Assembly (NCBI RefSeq): GCF_003010935.1
Contig: NZ_PGGN01000004.1
Location: 248,001 to 312,000, forward strand
Source: Phyllobacterium endophyticum
Lineage (GTDB): Bacteria > Pseudomonadota > Alphaproteobacteria > Rhizobiales > Rhizobiaceae
Length of the DNA stretch: 64,000 nt
Reading direction: 5' to 3'
Shown here: one piece after another, positions 1 to 8,658 of the stretch
Layout of the letters: the number at the start of each line of letters is the position of its first letter
Position numbering within the stretch: position 1 is the first letter of the stretch
Made by a program: the position numbers and the translations under genes
Notes under the pieces: generated by a model
Database searches by the model: none
What the model was told of the DNA's origin: nothing
Seen by the model: the letters and a program-made list of their open reading frames with translations, nothing else

Positions 1-15
1 TGTTCGTGCGCCGTT

Positions 16-480
16 TCAGTTCGTTCTGATTATCGAAATGAGCATGGCGACAAGTGCAATGAAATTCAGGATTGCGCTTGCGGCGTGTGAGTACTCCCAT
101 TGTAAACGGATCGCCTCCCAACCTTCCGGTAAAACGGTCCAGTTATGCGTCGCCCTGTTGGCTGGAAAAGTGAACAGCCAGAAAACGGCCTGGGTGCCGG
201 CGACGCAAAGAAATGCCGTTACCGTCAGTGCATAAGGCTCCCCTGAGCGATAAAGCCTTACGGCAAGCGCGAACAACAAGATCAACGCGCCGAACACCAC
301 AATCCCAAAGAGGCTCCATCCATCGTAGGCCCTTTGCGCGGCTAGGTATTCCGCGCGGCTGAGCCGCAACTTGCCAAGCATGGAGAAAAGATGAGCACCT
401 GCCGGAACGAGGGCGAGCACGACAAACAGCAGACTTGTAAATCTCAGCGCGTAGGTCACAGCGAACCTCCTCACCCCCAT
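16..480 (-). CDS. Four-helix integral membrane protein of unknown function
   Basis: A hydrophobic protein of about 154 residues with four predicted transmembrane helices, separated by a basic or polar loop after helix 1 (KLRLSRAEYLAAQRAYDG) and an NRATHNW segment before the last helix. I do not recognise the family with certainty; size and topology resemble small DUF1772-like membrane proteins, but I see no diagnostic motif. The ATG at 480 is chosen because GAGG sits just upstream. The frame extends to a TTG at 540 and to another ATG at 489. It is divergent from the histidine kinase that starts at 643, leaving about 160 bases between them. Confidence 0.6.
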   Translation of the reverse strand: MGVRRFAVTYALRFTSLLFVVLALVPAGAHLFSMLGKLRLSRAEYLAAQRAYDGWSLFGIVVFGALILLFALAVRLYRSGEPYALTVTAFLCVAGTQAVFWLFTFPANRATHNWTVLPEGWEAIRLQWEYSHAASAILNFIALVAMLISIIRTN

Positions 481-642
481 TTGCCTCATGTAACGCGAAA
501 GCTGCCACACCAATCCATCAGACTTGAATAGTGGAACCAAAAGCCTCTAACGACAGTTTGGGGATGAGCGTTGGACTTTGTTGTAGATGGGGGGCTATTC
601 ACTTATATTGGATAGTCGATACGTTACCGAGCAGGAAAAATA

Positions 643-2055
643 GTGGATATTGCGCAAAGCAATTTTGCTTCTTCACTTGCGGCTTTGCATAGCCTAGACA
701 GCTTCAGCCGTGATTCCTTGGTCATGTCTTTACCGATTCCGGTCTATACGACGGATAAGTCTGGTGTCATCACATTCTACAATCGTGCAGCAGCCGAGTT
801 CTGGGGACGCGAGCCCCGGATCGGCGAGGAAATGTGGTGCGGTACGTGGAAGCTGTATTACACAGACGGAACGCCGATGCGGCACGACGAATGTCCGATG
901 GCAATAAGCTTGCACGAGGATCGCGAAGTTCGAGGACTTGAGGCTATAGCCGAGCGCCCGGATGGCAGTCGGATTATCTTTCGCCCCTTCCCCGTGCTGC
1001 TCCGAAATGGCTTCGGCGAAACCATTGGCGCTCTGAACATGCTGGTCGATGTTACGGACCAGAAACGAAACGAAGAGTCGGCGCAGCATCTCGCGGCAAT
1101 CGTCGAATCGTCTGACGACGGCATCGTCAGCAAATCCCTCCAAGGTATCGTACGCAGCTGGAACAAGGCCGCGGAGCGTATTTTTGGCTACACGGCCGAA
1201 GAAATGGTCGGCGCTTCAATTACCAAGATCATCCCGCCGGAAAGATTGAGCGAAGAGGCGTCGATCGTCAATAAGGTCGGCAAGGGCGAGCGGATAGATC
1301 ATTATGAGACGATCCGCAGGCGGAAGGATGGAACGCGTATTCACGTGTCGCTAACCGTATCGCCAGTCAAGGATTCCACGGGGCGGATTGTTGGAGCCTC
1401 CAAGATCGCTCGGGACATCTCCGAAAGGAAAGAGAAGGAAGATCGCATCGTCATGTTGATGCGCGAGGTCAACCATCGCGTTAAAAACCAATATGCCGTC
1501 ATCCTTTCCATGATCCGCGAAACCAGCAATCGCGCTGGAGACAGCGCTGAGTTCGAGCAACAGGTTCGCGAAAGGATCATGGCGCTCGCGCGCTCGCATG
1601 ATCTTCTCGTCCACGCCGAATGGCGCGGCGCAACCGTGGCGGATTTGCTTCTGGCGCAAATCAAACCGTTCGGCGATGAGAATAGCATAGCCATCTCTGG
1701 TCCCTCGATTGTCCTCCAGCCCAATGCTGTTCAGTATCTGGGAATTGCGTTCCATGAACTTGCGACGAATTCGGCCAAGTATGGCGTTTTTTCGGCTGAG
1801 CGCGGTAATATCGCCGTCGACTGGCATGTTGGCGATAGCGGCAAAACCTTCTATCTCGCCTGGACGGAGACTGAAGGACCACCGGTAAAGCTCCACCCCA
1901 ACAAGGGATTTGGCAGGGTTGTTCTGGAGCGCGTGACGCCGCTGTCGCTTGGCGGAGAAGGCATCCTTGAGCAAACACCGACCCGCGTCGTCTGGACCGT
2001 ACGCGCCCCGATGGAAAATATTGCGGCAGCCGCCCCCGTGCCCCCTCATTCTTAA
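643..2055 (+). CDS. PAS-PAS HWE-family sensor histidine kinase
   Basis: A 470-residue cytoplasmic two-component sensor with no transmembrane segment. PAS domain 1 lies at about residues 25-140 and PAS domain 2 at about 145-265 (IVRSWNKAAERIFGYTAEEM). The phosphoacceptor box has His278 in REVNHRVKN. The ATPase part carries HELATNSAKYG and then WTETEGPP...GFG, the W-x-E and GFG pattern that defines HWE kinases, a family enriched in Rhizobiales and often linked to light or general stress signalling. No response regulator is adjacent, so its partner is unknown. Translation begins at a GTG; AGGA lies about 7 bases upstream. PAS1 lacks the NCRFLQ motif of LOV flavin photoreceptors, so I do not call it a blue-light sensor. 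Confidence 0.88.
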   Translation: MDIAQSNFASSLAALHSLDSFSRDSLVMSLPIPVYTTDKSGVITFYNRAAAEFWGREPRIGEEMWCGTWKLYYTDGTPMRHDECPMAISLHEDREVRGLEAIAERPDGSRIIFRPFPVLLRNGFGETIGALNMLVDVTDQKRNEESAQHLAAIVESSDDGIVSKSLQGIVRSWNKAAERIFGYTAEEMVGASITKIIPPERLSEEASIVNKVGKGERIDHYETIRRRKDGTRIHVSLTVSPVKDSTGRIVGASKIARDISERKEKEDRIVMLMREVNHRVKNQYAVILSMIRETSNRAGDSAEFEQQVRERIMALARSHDLLVHAEWRGATVADLLLAQIKPFGDENSIAISGPSIVLQPNAVQYLGIAFHELATNSAKYGVFSAERGNIAVDWHVGDSGKTFYLAWTETEGPPVKLHPNKGFGRVVLERVTPLSLGGEGILEQTPTRVVWTVRAPMENIAAAAPVPPHS

Positions 2056-2138
2056 TGATTAAGTCAACTTGCTGGAAACACGCCCAGCTCGGGTGTATTG
2101 TCCCTGCTAAGCGTTAAACACGGGTTCGGGGGAGCCAA

Positions 2139-2537
2139 ATGCCACAGATTTCTCAGCTTTTCTTCAAGACGGCGGTCATTTGCCTCATCGTCGGGCTGGC
2201 AATGGGCCTGCAAATGGGAATTTCCGGCAATCACATTGTGATCGGAGCTCATGCCCATCTAAATCTCCTCGGGTGGGTAACTTGCGCGATATTCGGCGGT
2301 TATTACGCGCTCAATCCATCCAAGGCGGGCAAGAAATTGGCGATGGTCCAATATTTCGTATATACATTGGGTCTCATCGTAATGCTGCCGGCGCTCTACT
2401 TCATGGAACTCGGCAATCGGCAGCTGGAGCCACTCGTGGGCATAGGTTCCATCATAGTTCTCGTTGGTGTTCTGCTCTTCGCCGTGATCATCTTTTCCAG
2501 GGCGATAGCCGTTGTCCCCGAAGCCGGACGGGCGTGA
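2139..2537 (+). CDS. Small membrane protein with haem-copper-oxidase-like HAHLNLLGW motif
   Basis: A 132-residue protein with four transmembrane helices. After helix 1 it carries GAHAHLNLLGWV (His38, His40), the pattern found around a ligand helix of cbb3/NorB-type haem-copper oxidase subunit I. The protein is far too short to be a complete oxidase (about 450-plus residues) and lacks the other histidines. Family members of this length are usually annotated hypothetical or cytochrome-c-oxidase-like. It could bind haem or a metal or only share the fold; the sequence cannot decide. It lies alone, 83 bases after the kinase and 65 before a tiny membrane ORF on the same strand, so co-transcription with the latter is possible. 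Confidence 0.7.
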   Translation: MPQISQLFFKTAVICLIVGLAMGLQMGISGNHIVIGAHAHLNLLGWVTCAIFGGYYALNPSKAGKKLAMVQYFVYTLGLIVMLPALYFMELGNRQLEPLVGIGSIIVLVGVLLFAVIIFSRAIAVVPEAGRA

Positions 2538-2602
2538 AGGCACTGCTTCGTCCGGAACCATACGCTCCGTCCCGGATTTAACGAGGAGACCGGAGGGATG
2601 TC

Positions 2603-2743
2603 ATGCACAGACGAACAACGATCCTCATTGCAGCAGTTGCACTGGTGGTAGTCATTGCCGCCTTCTTCTTGACGGGCAATCGGACTGGGGAGTCTGAAAA
2701 TCCGGGGCAGCCTGCTCCGCATGCCCTCGACCAATCCAACTGA
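2603..2743 (+). CDS. 46-residue single-pass membrane mini-protein
   Basis: A short open frame beginning MHRRTTILIAAVALVVV: a basic start, then one hydrophobic helix (about residues 7-25) and a short polar tail rich in Asn, Gly and Pro. A strong GGAGG at 2592-2596 precedes the ATG by 6 bases, which is the main argument that it is translated. It would insert as a signal-anchor or be cleaved to a short exported peptide. It follows the HAHLNLLGW membrane protein on the same strand by 65 bases. No function can be assigned. Confidence 0.55.
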   Translation: MHRRTTILIAAVALVVVIAAFFLTGNRTGESENPGQPAPHALDQSN

Positions 2744-2869
2744 ACTTTCCAAGATATAGCGTGGTGGGGCCGGGTCTGCGCCTCCATACGAAAATGTAGT
2801 CAGGCGACGTTCCGAAAAGTTTCGGATAGTATAGCCGCATAATCAATAATCGTGATGCTTGGGGGCCGC

Positions 2870-4756
2870 GTGGAACGTCGACTGACCACTATTCTTGTTG
2901 CCGATGTAGCGGGTTACAGCAGGCTTATGAGCAACGATGAGGCGGCAACGTTCGCCGCTCTTGATCGGCACCGGTCTGAATTGATCGACCCGAGGATAGC
3001 GGAAAACCAGGGGCGCATAGTGAAGATGACCGGAGATGGGCTGCTCGTTGAGTTTACGAGCGTTGTCAATGCCGTCTTCTGTGCTGCCGAAATCCAGCGC
3101 GGCATGCGCGAGCGCAATGAAAACGTTCAACCCGATCGCCGTATCGAGTTCCGGATCGGCATCAATCTCGGCGATGTGATAGTTCAGAACGGTGACATTT
3201 TCGGGGATGGCGTCAACGTGGCGGCTCGCCTCGAAGGTATCGCGGCTCCGGGGGGCATTTCGGTTTCCGCGTCGGTACGGGAACACGTCGGCAGCCGGCT
3301 CGATCTCGCATTCGAAGATATGGGTGAACGTGCGCTAAAGAATATCGAGCGCCCAATCCGCGTTTATAATATCGTGCTCAACGCGGGTTCCACAACGCAG
3401 CCTCGCCCGCCCGCAGCGGTTTCCGCCAAGGACATGAGCGACCTGTCCATCGCCGTGCTCCCGTTCACAAACATGAGCGGCGACCCCGAACAGGAATATT
3501 TCTCAGACGGTATTACAGAAGACATCATCACCGACCTCTCGAAGATTTCGGGCCTGCACGTCGTTGCTCGCAATACGGTTTTCACCTACAAGGGCAAGTC
3601 CGTAAAGGTAAAGCAGGTCGCCCAGGAACTCGGTATCCGTTTTGTGCTCGAGGGAAGTGTCCGCAAGGCTGGAGAGCGCATACGCATCACGGGACAACTC
3701 ATCGATGCGAAGAATGGCGGACATCTGTGGGCCGATCGCTACGATCGCAGCATGACAGATATTTTCTCCATTCAGGATGAAATCACGCGTTCTATTGTCG
3801 ATCAATTGAAGGTCAAACTGCTGCCCGAAGAAAGCGCAGCTGTTGCACGCCCGCCGACGGAAAACGTCGAAGCCTATACATATTACCTTAGAGGGCGGCA
3901 GTTCTCGCATGAATGGACCAAGGCCTACTTGCTGCTTGCGCGCCGAATGTTCACCAGGGCCGTGGAAATCGATCCGCATTATGCCCGTGCCTATGCCGGA
4001 ATTGCCAATTGCGACTCAGCCCTGCACGGCTGGCATTCCGAAGAAGTGTCTCTCGATGGCATTTTGGAAATGAGTGCAAAGGCCCTGGCGCTCGACCCGG
4101 ACCTCGCCGAGGCGCACGCGGCCAGAGGACTGGCCTTGCTGCGCAATGAAAGGCGCGCGGAAGGGATCGTCGAACTCAAGCGTGCGCTGGAACTCGAGCC
4201 GGACCTATACGAAGCCAACTATTTCTACGCGCGGTTGCTCTATACTCAGGGCGATCTCCACGACGCAGCCATCTATTTTGTCAGGGCTGCGGAAATAAGA
4301 CCCGATGATTACGTCTCGCCGATCCTGTTGACTTCGGTGTACCAGGCGCTGGGAATGAAAACGGAGACCGAAAACTGGGCCCAACGCGGAATAGAGCGAG
4401 CCGAGCGCGCGCTGCTCCTGCATCCGGAAAACTCAAGCCCGGCCCATCGGGGCGCACTCGCGCTCGCTCACCTTGGCCAAAAGGAGCGGGCGAGAGACTG
4501 GGCTGCCCGCGCGCTGGCGATTGCACCTGACGATATCTATGGTCACTACAATGTCGCGTGCGCCTATTCTATCCTCGGTGACGCCGAGCAGGCGCTTGAC
4601 CTCCTCCAGCACGTCGTACCGCGCAACACAAGAGAGCAGATGATGTGGTTCAAGTATGATTCGGATCTTGATCCCCTAAGGGAGCATCCCCGCTTCAGGC
4701 AGATGTGTTCAACACGAGCGAAGGAACTCGGTCTCGAAGGCGAAATTGAATGCTAG
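2870..4756 (+). CDS. Class III adenylate/guanylate cyclase with TolB/FlgO-like and TPR domains
   Basis: About 628 residues. The N-terminal cyclase homology domain (about 1-165) starts MERRLTTILVADVAGYSRLM and holds the metal-binding Asp of the first strand and the TGDGLLVEF loop, so nucleotide cyclisation to cAMP or cGMP is plausible. A TolB/FlgO-like segment follows (about 185-310: LSIAVLPFTNMSGDPEQEYFSDG and FVLEGSVRKAGERIR), then TPR repeats to the C-terminus. This architecture is common in multiple paralogues in Rhizobiales and is soluble. I chose the GTG at 2870 because the protein then starts like its family; an upstream GTG/ATG pair at 2852/2855 would add 5-6 residues. It is monocistronic, with a tRNA downstream. 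Confidence 0.85.
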   Translation: MERRLTTILVADVAGYSRLMSNDEAATFAALDRHRSELIDPRIAENQGRIVKMTGDGLLVEFTSVVNAVFCAAEIQRGMRERNENVQPDRRIEFRIGINLGDVIVQNGDIFGDGVNVAARLEGIAAPGGISVSASVREHVGSRLDLAFEDMGERALKNIERPIRVYNIVLNAGSTTQPRPPAAVSAKDMSDLSIAVLPFTNMSGDPEQEYFSDGITEDIITDLSKISGLHVVARNTVFTYKGKSVKVKQVAQELGIRFVLEGSVRKAGERIRITGQLIDAKNGGHLWADRYDRSMTDIFSIQDEITRSIVDQLKVKLLPEESAAVARPPTENVEAYTYYLRGRQFSHEWTKAYLLLARRMFTRAVEIDPHYARAYAGIANCDSALHGWHSEEVSLDGILEMSAKALALDPDLAEAHAARGLALLRNERRAEGIVELKRALELEPDLYEANYFYARLLYTQGDLHDAAIYFVRAAEIRPDDYVSPILLTSVYQALGMKTETENWAQRGIERAERALLLHPENSSPAHRGALALAHLGQKERARDWAARALAIAPDDIYGHYNVACAYSILGDAEQALDLLQHVVPRNTREQMMWFKYDSDLDPLREHPRFRQMCSTRAKELGLEGEIEC

Positions 4757-4929
4757 GTGGTCATGTGTCGGGGTCAGGCATGCCTTTTCCGCCTTGGCCA
4801 TCATTGTTTTCTGCGGAAAATGGCCAAGAGACAGCGGATAGGTCAAGTCGGGGATTGCATTCGATATTTTTCCCGCTATTGATCGCGGTCAGACGTTCGG
4901 CTTCTGTCGCGAGGTCTGATTTTCAGGTG

Positions 4930-5006
4930 GGGCCTGTAGCTCAATTGGTTAGAGCCGGCGGCTCATAACCGCTTGGTTGGGGGTTCGAGTCCCTCCGGGC
5001 CCACCA
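4930..5006 (+). tRNA. tRNA with CAU anticodon (probably tRNA-Ile2, k2C34; not initiator)
   Basis: A complete 77-base cloverleaf. The acceptor GGGCCTG (4930-4936) pairs with CGGGCCC (4996-5002), followed by encoded A-CCA. The D-arm is GCTC/GAGC and the anticodon stem GGCGG/CCGCT. Loop CTCATAA (4962-4968) gives anticodon CAU, and the T-loop is TTCGAGT. A G1-C72 pair rules out initiator tRNA. The CGCTTGGT run after the anticodon resembles tRNA-Ile2, whose C34 becomes lysidine and reads AUA, more than elongator Met. An automatic pipeline would label it Met. Confidence 0.93.
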
Positions 5007-5134
5007 TTCTTCTTGACCGTTGTAGCTTGTCGCGCAGTTTTGAGATTTTGACACCCAGTTTTAGAGCAAATCGCTTTCCAAATTTGCTGCGCTATCTTCG
5101 CTGAAGTAGCGATTACTGTACAGGCGGTCGGAAT

Positions 5135-5163
5135 GGACACGCCATGGAATCCATGACGTGTCC
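5135..5163. other. Strong hairpin between tRNA gene and RTX gene
   Basis: GGACACGCCATGG (5135-5147), loop AAT, then CCATGACGTGTCC (5151-5163): a 13-base stem with one C/A mismatch. Neither side carries a clear T-tract, so it is not a canonical intrinsic terminator, but it lies between the converging tRNA and RTX transcripts and could end or stabilise either. The rest of 5007-5220 shows nothing else. Confidence 0.5.
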
Positions 5164-5220
5164 AGCTTCACTTAGACAGAGTGTTCGCACTCGCGTTCAA
5201 TTTCCGTTACCGAACACATT

Positions 5221-6510
5221 TCACAAAATGAAATCGGCGGCTGACAGCCCCCAATATGAGTTGGCTTCGGTGTTTACGGTCATTACACCTGCTTGACCGA
5301 CAATCTGCACCGTCCACTGATTGACCGATATGTAAGATAAAAGAATTTGCCCGGCCGCACTCCCCATCGTGAAAGTTCCATTTCCGTTGCTCGGATTGCC
5401 GTCTGGATCGATCGCACTGAAATCAAGTGTGTCGTCAAACTTCGTGCCGTCATGACAATGAAAGTGGTTTATTACATCTCCGATCAAATCGGCCTTGGTG
5501 AGGAACTGGAAAGTATCGTTACCTTTATCAGCGTTGCCGGTGCCACCGGTTAGAACGCCACCCCCGTCCATCACGTCTGCGCCCAAGCCTCCGATGATGA
5601 TGTCGTCTCCTCCGGCTTCATGGAAAGGAATTCTGCAGTCGCCGTAGATTGTATCATTGCCGGCAAGCCCACTCAGGATGTTGACACCCAAACTGCCATG
5701 GATCCTATCATCCTGGTTTGTTCCAATTATGTTTTCGAAACCTACAAGCACTTCATCTAAGCCGGCGTTGCTGTCTTCAGGGTCGAAAATAGGCAAGTCC
5801 ATATCTCCACCCTCAAGAACTAGAATGATGCCTCCACCTGTCGTGGCCCCATAGTTCAACGTGTCGATGCCATCGCCGCCATTGAGCGTATCCGCACCCG
5901 CGCCGCCTACGAGTGTATCGTTGCCAGCACTGCCGATCAGTGTGTCATCGCCAACCCCACCATTCAGCGTGTCGTTGCCGTCAAGGCCAATAAGCTTGTT
6001 TGCCTCGGTATTGCCGGTGATCCAATCATTCAGGTTGGTGCCGACGACGTTTTCAAAGCCGCCAATGATAACATCGACCCCGGCATTGCTTCTGCCGGGA
6101 AGGAACTGGCCGACATTGACGCCACCGCTTGCGTTAAGCGTTAGAGTGATACCGCCGCCTGTCGCGCTCTCATAGCTCAGCGTGTCATCACCATCGCCGC
6201 CATTGAGCGTATCGATGCCTCCCCCGCCTTCAATATAATCATTGTCTGCACCACCATCTATGATGTTGATGCCGGCACCGCCATATATCTGATCGCTGCC
6301 GATACCACCCTGCACAGTGCCGGCGAGGCCGGTGACGCGTATACGGTCATCACCGCCCCCTCCATCGACCGCAAGACCGGCGAGAAGACCGGTAATCAGA
6401 ATATCGTCATCGCCGGTGGTCCCACCGCCCCGATTGATGGGAAGCGGCACCCAACTTCCATTATAAACTTCTAGAAATGCAAAAAGTGCGGGATCTAATG
6501 CCATGGTCAT
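5221..6510 (-). CDS. RTX-type calcium-binding secreted protein (hemolysin-type repeats)
   Basis: A 429-residue acidic glycine-rich protein with many GGxGxDxx(L/I) nonapeptide repeats (about residues 50-120, 165-215 and 265-320), which form Ca2+-binding parallel beta-rolls in proteins exported by type I secretion. Two copies of a spacer unit (LSYESATGGGI... and LNYGATTGGGI...) each end in a G-N-D-W-like or DDRIHG segment, indicating internal duplication. There is no N-terminal signal peptide, as expected for a C-terminal type I signal. The C-terminus (SYWGLSAADFIL) ends in hydrophobic residues typical of such signals. No ABC exporter, MFP or TolC gene is adjacent. A second ATG at 6504 has better spacing from the GGGAG upstream and may be the true start. 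Confidence 0.83.
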   Translation of the reverse strand: MTMALDPALFAFLEVYNGSWVPLPINRGGGTTGDDDILITGLLAGLAVDGGGGDDRIRVTGLAGTVQGGIGSDQIYGGAGINIIDGGADNDYIEGGGGIDTLNGGDGDDTLSYESATGGGITLTLNASGGVNVGQFLPGRSNAGVDVIIGGFENVVGTNLNDWITGNTEANKLIGLDGNDTLNGGVGDDTLIGSAGNDTLVGGAGADTLNGGDGIDTLNYGATTGGGIILVLEGGDMDLPIFDPEDSNAGLDEVLVGFENIIGTNQDDRIHGSLGVNILSGLAGNDTIYGDCRIPFHEAGGDDIIIGGLGADVMDGGGVLTGGTGNADKGNDTFQFLTKADLIGDVINHFHCHDGTKFDDTLDFSAIDPDGNPSNGNGTFTMGSAAGQILLSYISVNQWTVQIVGQAGVMTVNTEANSYWGLSAADFIL

Positions 6511-6764
6511 GCACTCCCTGTTCGGGCTGCATGAGCCGGTTTCCCTTCCGAGGCCTGCTACTCCGCAGCCAACAGAAATGAACTCTACGCCGTTTTATTT
6601 AGAACGCAATTATACTATACTTAAAAAATAGTTACATGGCTGATATTGCTCGCAGAACTCTCGCCGGCTGCCAAAGATGATCTTAAAGCACGTTCAAATG
6701 GCATTTAAGACTGTTCCTAACCATTCTTCGCAACGGCGCGCGGCAAGGCTAGATTTCAAGAAAG
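6511..6764. other. Noncoding region upstream of the RTX gene
   Basis: An AT-rich stretch (about 6590-6640, including a run TTATACTATACTTAAAAAATAG) lies upstream of the RTX gene and probably holds its promoter. I see no clear operator or terminator in the remainder. Confidence 0.35.
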
Positions 6765-6884
6765 ATGCTACTACTAGCCAATATCATTCTTATGGAAGCA
6801 GCGCTTGGAAAGACGCTCGGGCGTGATGACATGTACACGCCGACTGTACTGGACCTGCTCCATCGGTGGGCGAAGGCCGAATGA
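6765..6884 (+). CDS. Possible 39-residue ORF, unrecognised
   Basis: A short frame from ATG 6765 to TGA 6884, starting MLLLANIILMEAAL and ending LLHRWAKAE. The composition is protein-like, with a hydrophobic N-terminal helix and an amphipathic acidic/basic tail. It fills an otherwise empty interval and ends 8 bases before the stop of the convergent membrane-protein gene. The only ribosome-site candidate is a weak AAGAAAG directly before the ATG, which lowers confidence. No family recognised. Confidence 0.33.
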   Translation: MLLLANIILMEAALGKTLGRDDMYTPTVLDLLHRWAKAE

Positions 6885-6892
6885 TCTACGAT

Positions 6893-7627
6893 CTACGCGT
6901 TCGGGTGGAGCGTCACTCCGGTGCGCTTCAGATGGCACAGCAACACATAAATGAAGATCAGTATCCCTGCCATTTCGAGACCTTCCTCGAGATTCGTCAA
7001 TATCCGGTAACGAAACGACGCGATGCCCTCCACTTCCGCGACACTGCCCCCCACCATCTCGAACCCGACGGCGCCGCCAAGAAAAATCAGCGCGGAAAGC
7101 ATGAGAAGCCCGGCGAGAGCCAAGGGAAACGATCGTATAAACGGGATGAAGGCAGCAAGACCGATCAGGCTGAGGATACCGGCCGGCGCGGCCCAGGCAA
7201 AATACATCAGGCCGGTGTGCTCCATCCTTCCCGATAAGGCGGCCGAGATCTTTTCGTGAATGCCTGCGAATTCGTCGAATGACAGCAATAGAAAAAGGAC
7301 TGTGAGTGCGTACCAGTGGTATCTGAACCGGCCGCCGCGCATGGCCGCCTCATTGCTTGCCAGAAAAAGCAGCCATGCAGCGGAAAACGCCACCACGACA
7401 GAAAGCCACGTGAAAGCACTCTCCTCCGAGTCGACGTCGAGCAGCCAAATCTTGCTGGAAAGGTCCGGTTTGGCGTTAGAATAGAGTAACAGATCCTGCA
7501 GGAGACCGGCCCCTAGCAGCAGCGCCGAAACCATGCAGGCAAGTAAAAACACTCCACCCGGCTTCATAGAAGCGGACGCCGTCAATGGGAGATCGCTATT
7601 GGCTACATCGGTGAGCCGGACACTCAT
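6893..7627 (-). CDS. Polytopic membrane protein, unknown function
   Basis: 244 residues with about six to seven transmembrane helices and short loops, including DEFAGIHEKISAALSG between helices 3 and 4, where acidic and His residues lie near the membrane, and GRFRYHWY before another helix. I do not recognise the family with certainty. It starts MSVRLTDVAN at an unambiguous ATG (7627). Its only same-strand neighbour, an RTX gene, is downstream across about 380 bases, so it is probably monocistronic. It is divergent from the small ORF at 7722. Confidence 0.65.
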   Translation of the reverse strand: MSVRLTDVANSDLPLTASASMKPGGVFLLACMVSALLLGAGLLQDLLLYSNAKPDLSSKIWLLDVDSEESAFTWLSVVVAFSAAWLLFLASNEAAMRGGRFRYHWYALTVLFLLLSFDEFAGIHEKISAALSGRMEHTGLMYFAWAAPAGILSLIGLAAFIPFIRSFPLALAGLLMLSALIFLGGAVGFEMVGGSVAEVEGIASFRYRILTNLEEGLEMAGILIFIYVLLCHLKRTGVTLHPNA

Positions 7628-7721
7628 GAACCACCCGATCTACGTGAACTTGACATGTCACAAAACCATCACAAATCTGTCGCATTTTCCTCAATTCAAT
7701 GTCAACGCATGGAGGCACCAA

Positions 7722-7841
7722 ATGGCTCCCGGTGGACAACATTTAAATTTGGCGGTCAGTCTGTTCGTGCTGGCGACACTGACGATGCTCGCCATATCAG
7801 TCGTGGCCCTTGATATCGAGATCGCGCTGCCGAGAGGCTGA
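7722..7841 (+). CDS. 39-residue single-pass membrane mini-protein
   Basis: An ATG at 7722 preceded by GGAGG (7711-7715) at 6 bases, giving a 39-residue product that starts MAPGGQHLNLAV, crosses the membrane once (about residues 10-28) and ends in IEIALPRG. A longer frame from 7533 exists but covers the divergent gene's 5' end. The strong ribosome site and coherent transmembrane segment argue for translation. Function unknown. Confidence 0.55.
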   Translation: MAPGGQHLNLAVSLFVLATLTMLAISVVALDIEIALPRG

Positions 7842-7975
7842 CTGGCCATGGCATTGGTTTTGCCCTGCGCATGTGTGAACGCAGGACGCCCGAGCTTGTC
7901 CGCCTGTCTTGTTGCACCTACATTCAAATGATCTGGGCATTCTTGCCCACACCTCAGACAATCCCGGAGCAGAAG

Positions 7976-8086
7976 ATGCGTTTGTTATTCGTTATTGTGC
8001 TGGCGATGTTGAGCGGCTGTGTGTCCAACGTTTCCCCGGAAAACGACGGAATTCCGCGCCGGCCCTCGTGGGCGGGCAATAGCTAG
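7976..8086 (+). CDS. 36-residue small lipoprotein
   Basis: The frame begins MRLLFVIVLAMLSGC, a minimal lipoprotein signal with lipobox L-S-G-C (Cys15 predicted lipidated after signal peptidase II cleavage), followed by a 21-residue polar tail with PRRPSW. GGAG (7966-7969) sits 6 bases before the ATG. Mature length would be about 22 residues, in the class of entericidin-like or orphan mini-lipoproteins. The 208 bases that follow, up to 8294, hold nothing I can support. Confidence 0.6.
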   Translation: MRLLFVIVLAMLSGCVSNVSPENDGIPRRPSWAGNS

Positions 8087-8294
8087 CAGCCGGCCTGCCT
8101 CAAGCGTCGGGTGTGGCAATCTCGGGCAACATCGTTTACGAGCAAAGTGGGCGCGACTGCCATTAAATCTAGAATGGGGTCGGGCGGGCGATTGACGTCT
8201 ACCTCGCCGCCGCGAATGAACGTGGCCGCTCCATCGCCTTTTGACTGAAACGTGGCATGTTAGCCTCGCTGCCGCCCCCGCCCCCCGGGCAGTA

Positions 8295-8633
8295 TCAATC
8301 GAGGAAGTCGGCGCGGTGTGGCGTGAAAGTGTCCACCAGTCTTCCGGCTTCCAGCGCCTTCACACCGTGGACGAGATTCGAGGGGACGATGTAACTGCTC
8401 CCTTGCTCCAGCACTTCTGTCTTTCCATCGATCGTAACTTCGAACCGACCTTCGGCTACATAGCTTGCCTGCACATGCGGGTGGGAATGCAGGGCACCTA
8501 TTCCCCCCTTCTCGAAGGCAAACTCCACCAGCATCAACTCGTCCGTGTGAAGGAGAACGCGCCGCCGGTTGCCGTCTGGCGTCCCGGTCCAAGTTCCTTC
8601 GTCCGCATGGTTGAATATCTTCGTTGCGGTCAT
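8295..8633 (-). CDS. kdgF: KdgF-type cupin, unsaturated uronate-processing protein
   Basis: A 112-residue single cupin. The metal site is HSHPHVQ...E in the first motif and H (VPSNLVHG) in the second, and the body matches KdgF. KdgF proteins speed conversion of the 4,5-unsaturated monouronate released by pectate or alginate lyases to its linear keto form. The gene ends the leftward uronate operon and starts 25 bases after kduI. It depends on no other visible lyase here: no pectate lyase gene lies in the window, so lyases would be elsewhere or the oligomers imported. The assignment rests on both sequence and context. Confidence 0.85.
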   Translation of the reverse strand: MTATKIFNHADEGTWTGTPDGNRRRVLLHTDELMLVEFAFEKGGIGALHSHPHVQASYVAEGRFEVTIDGKTEVLEQGSSYIVPSNLVHGVKALEAGRLVDTFTPHRADFLD

Positions 8634-8658
8634 GAAAAGCCTCCTGTCGGCAATGCGC

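Noticed and set aside
4930..5006. Calling the CAU tRNA initiator methionine
   Set aside because: The first pair is G-C and the anticodon stem lacks three consecutive G-C pairs, so it is not an initiator; the loop context fits Ile2 better than elongator Met.
5135..5163. Calling the hairpin a Rho-independent terminator
   Set aside because: No T-tract on either side; reported only as a hairpin.
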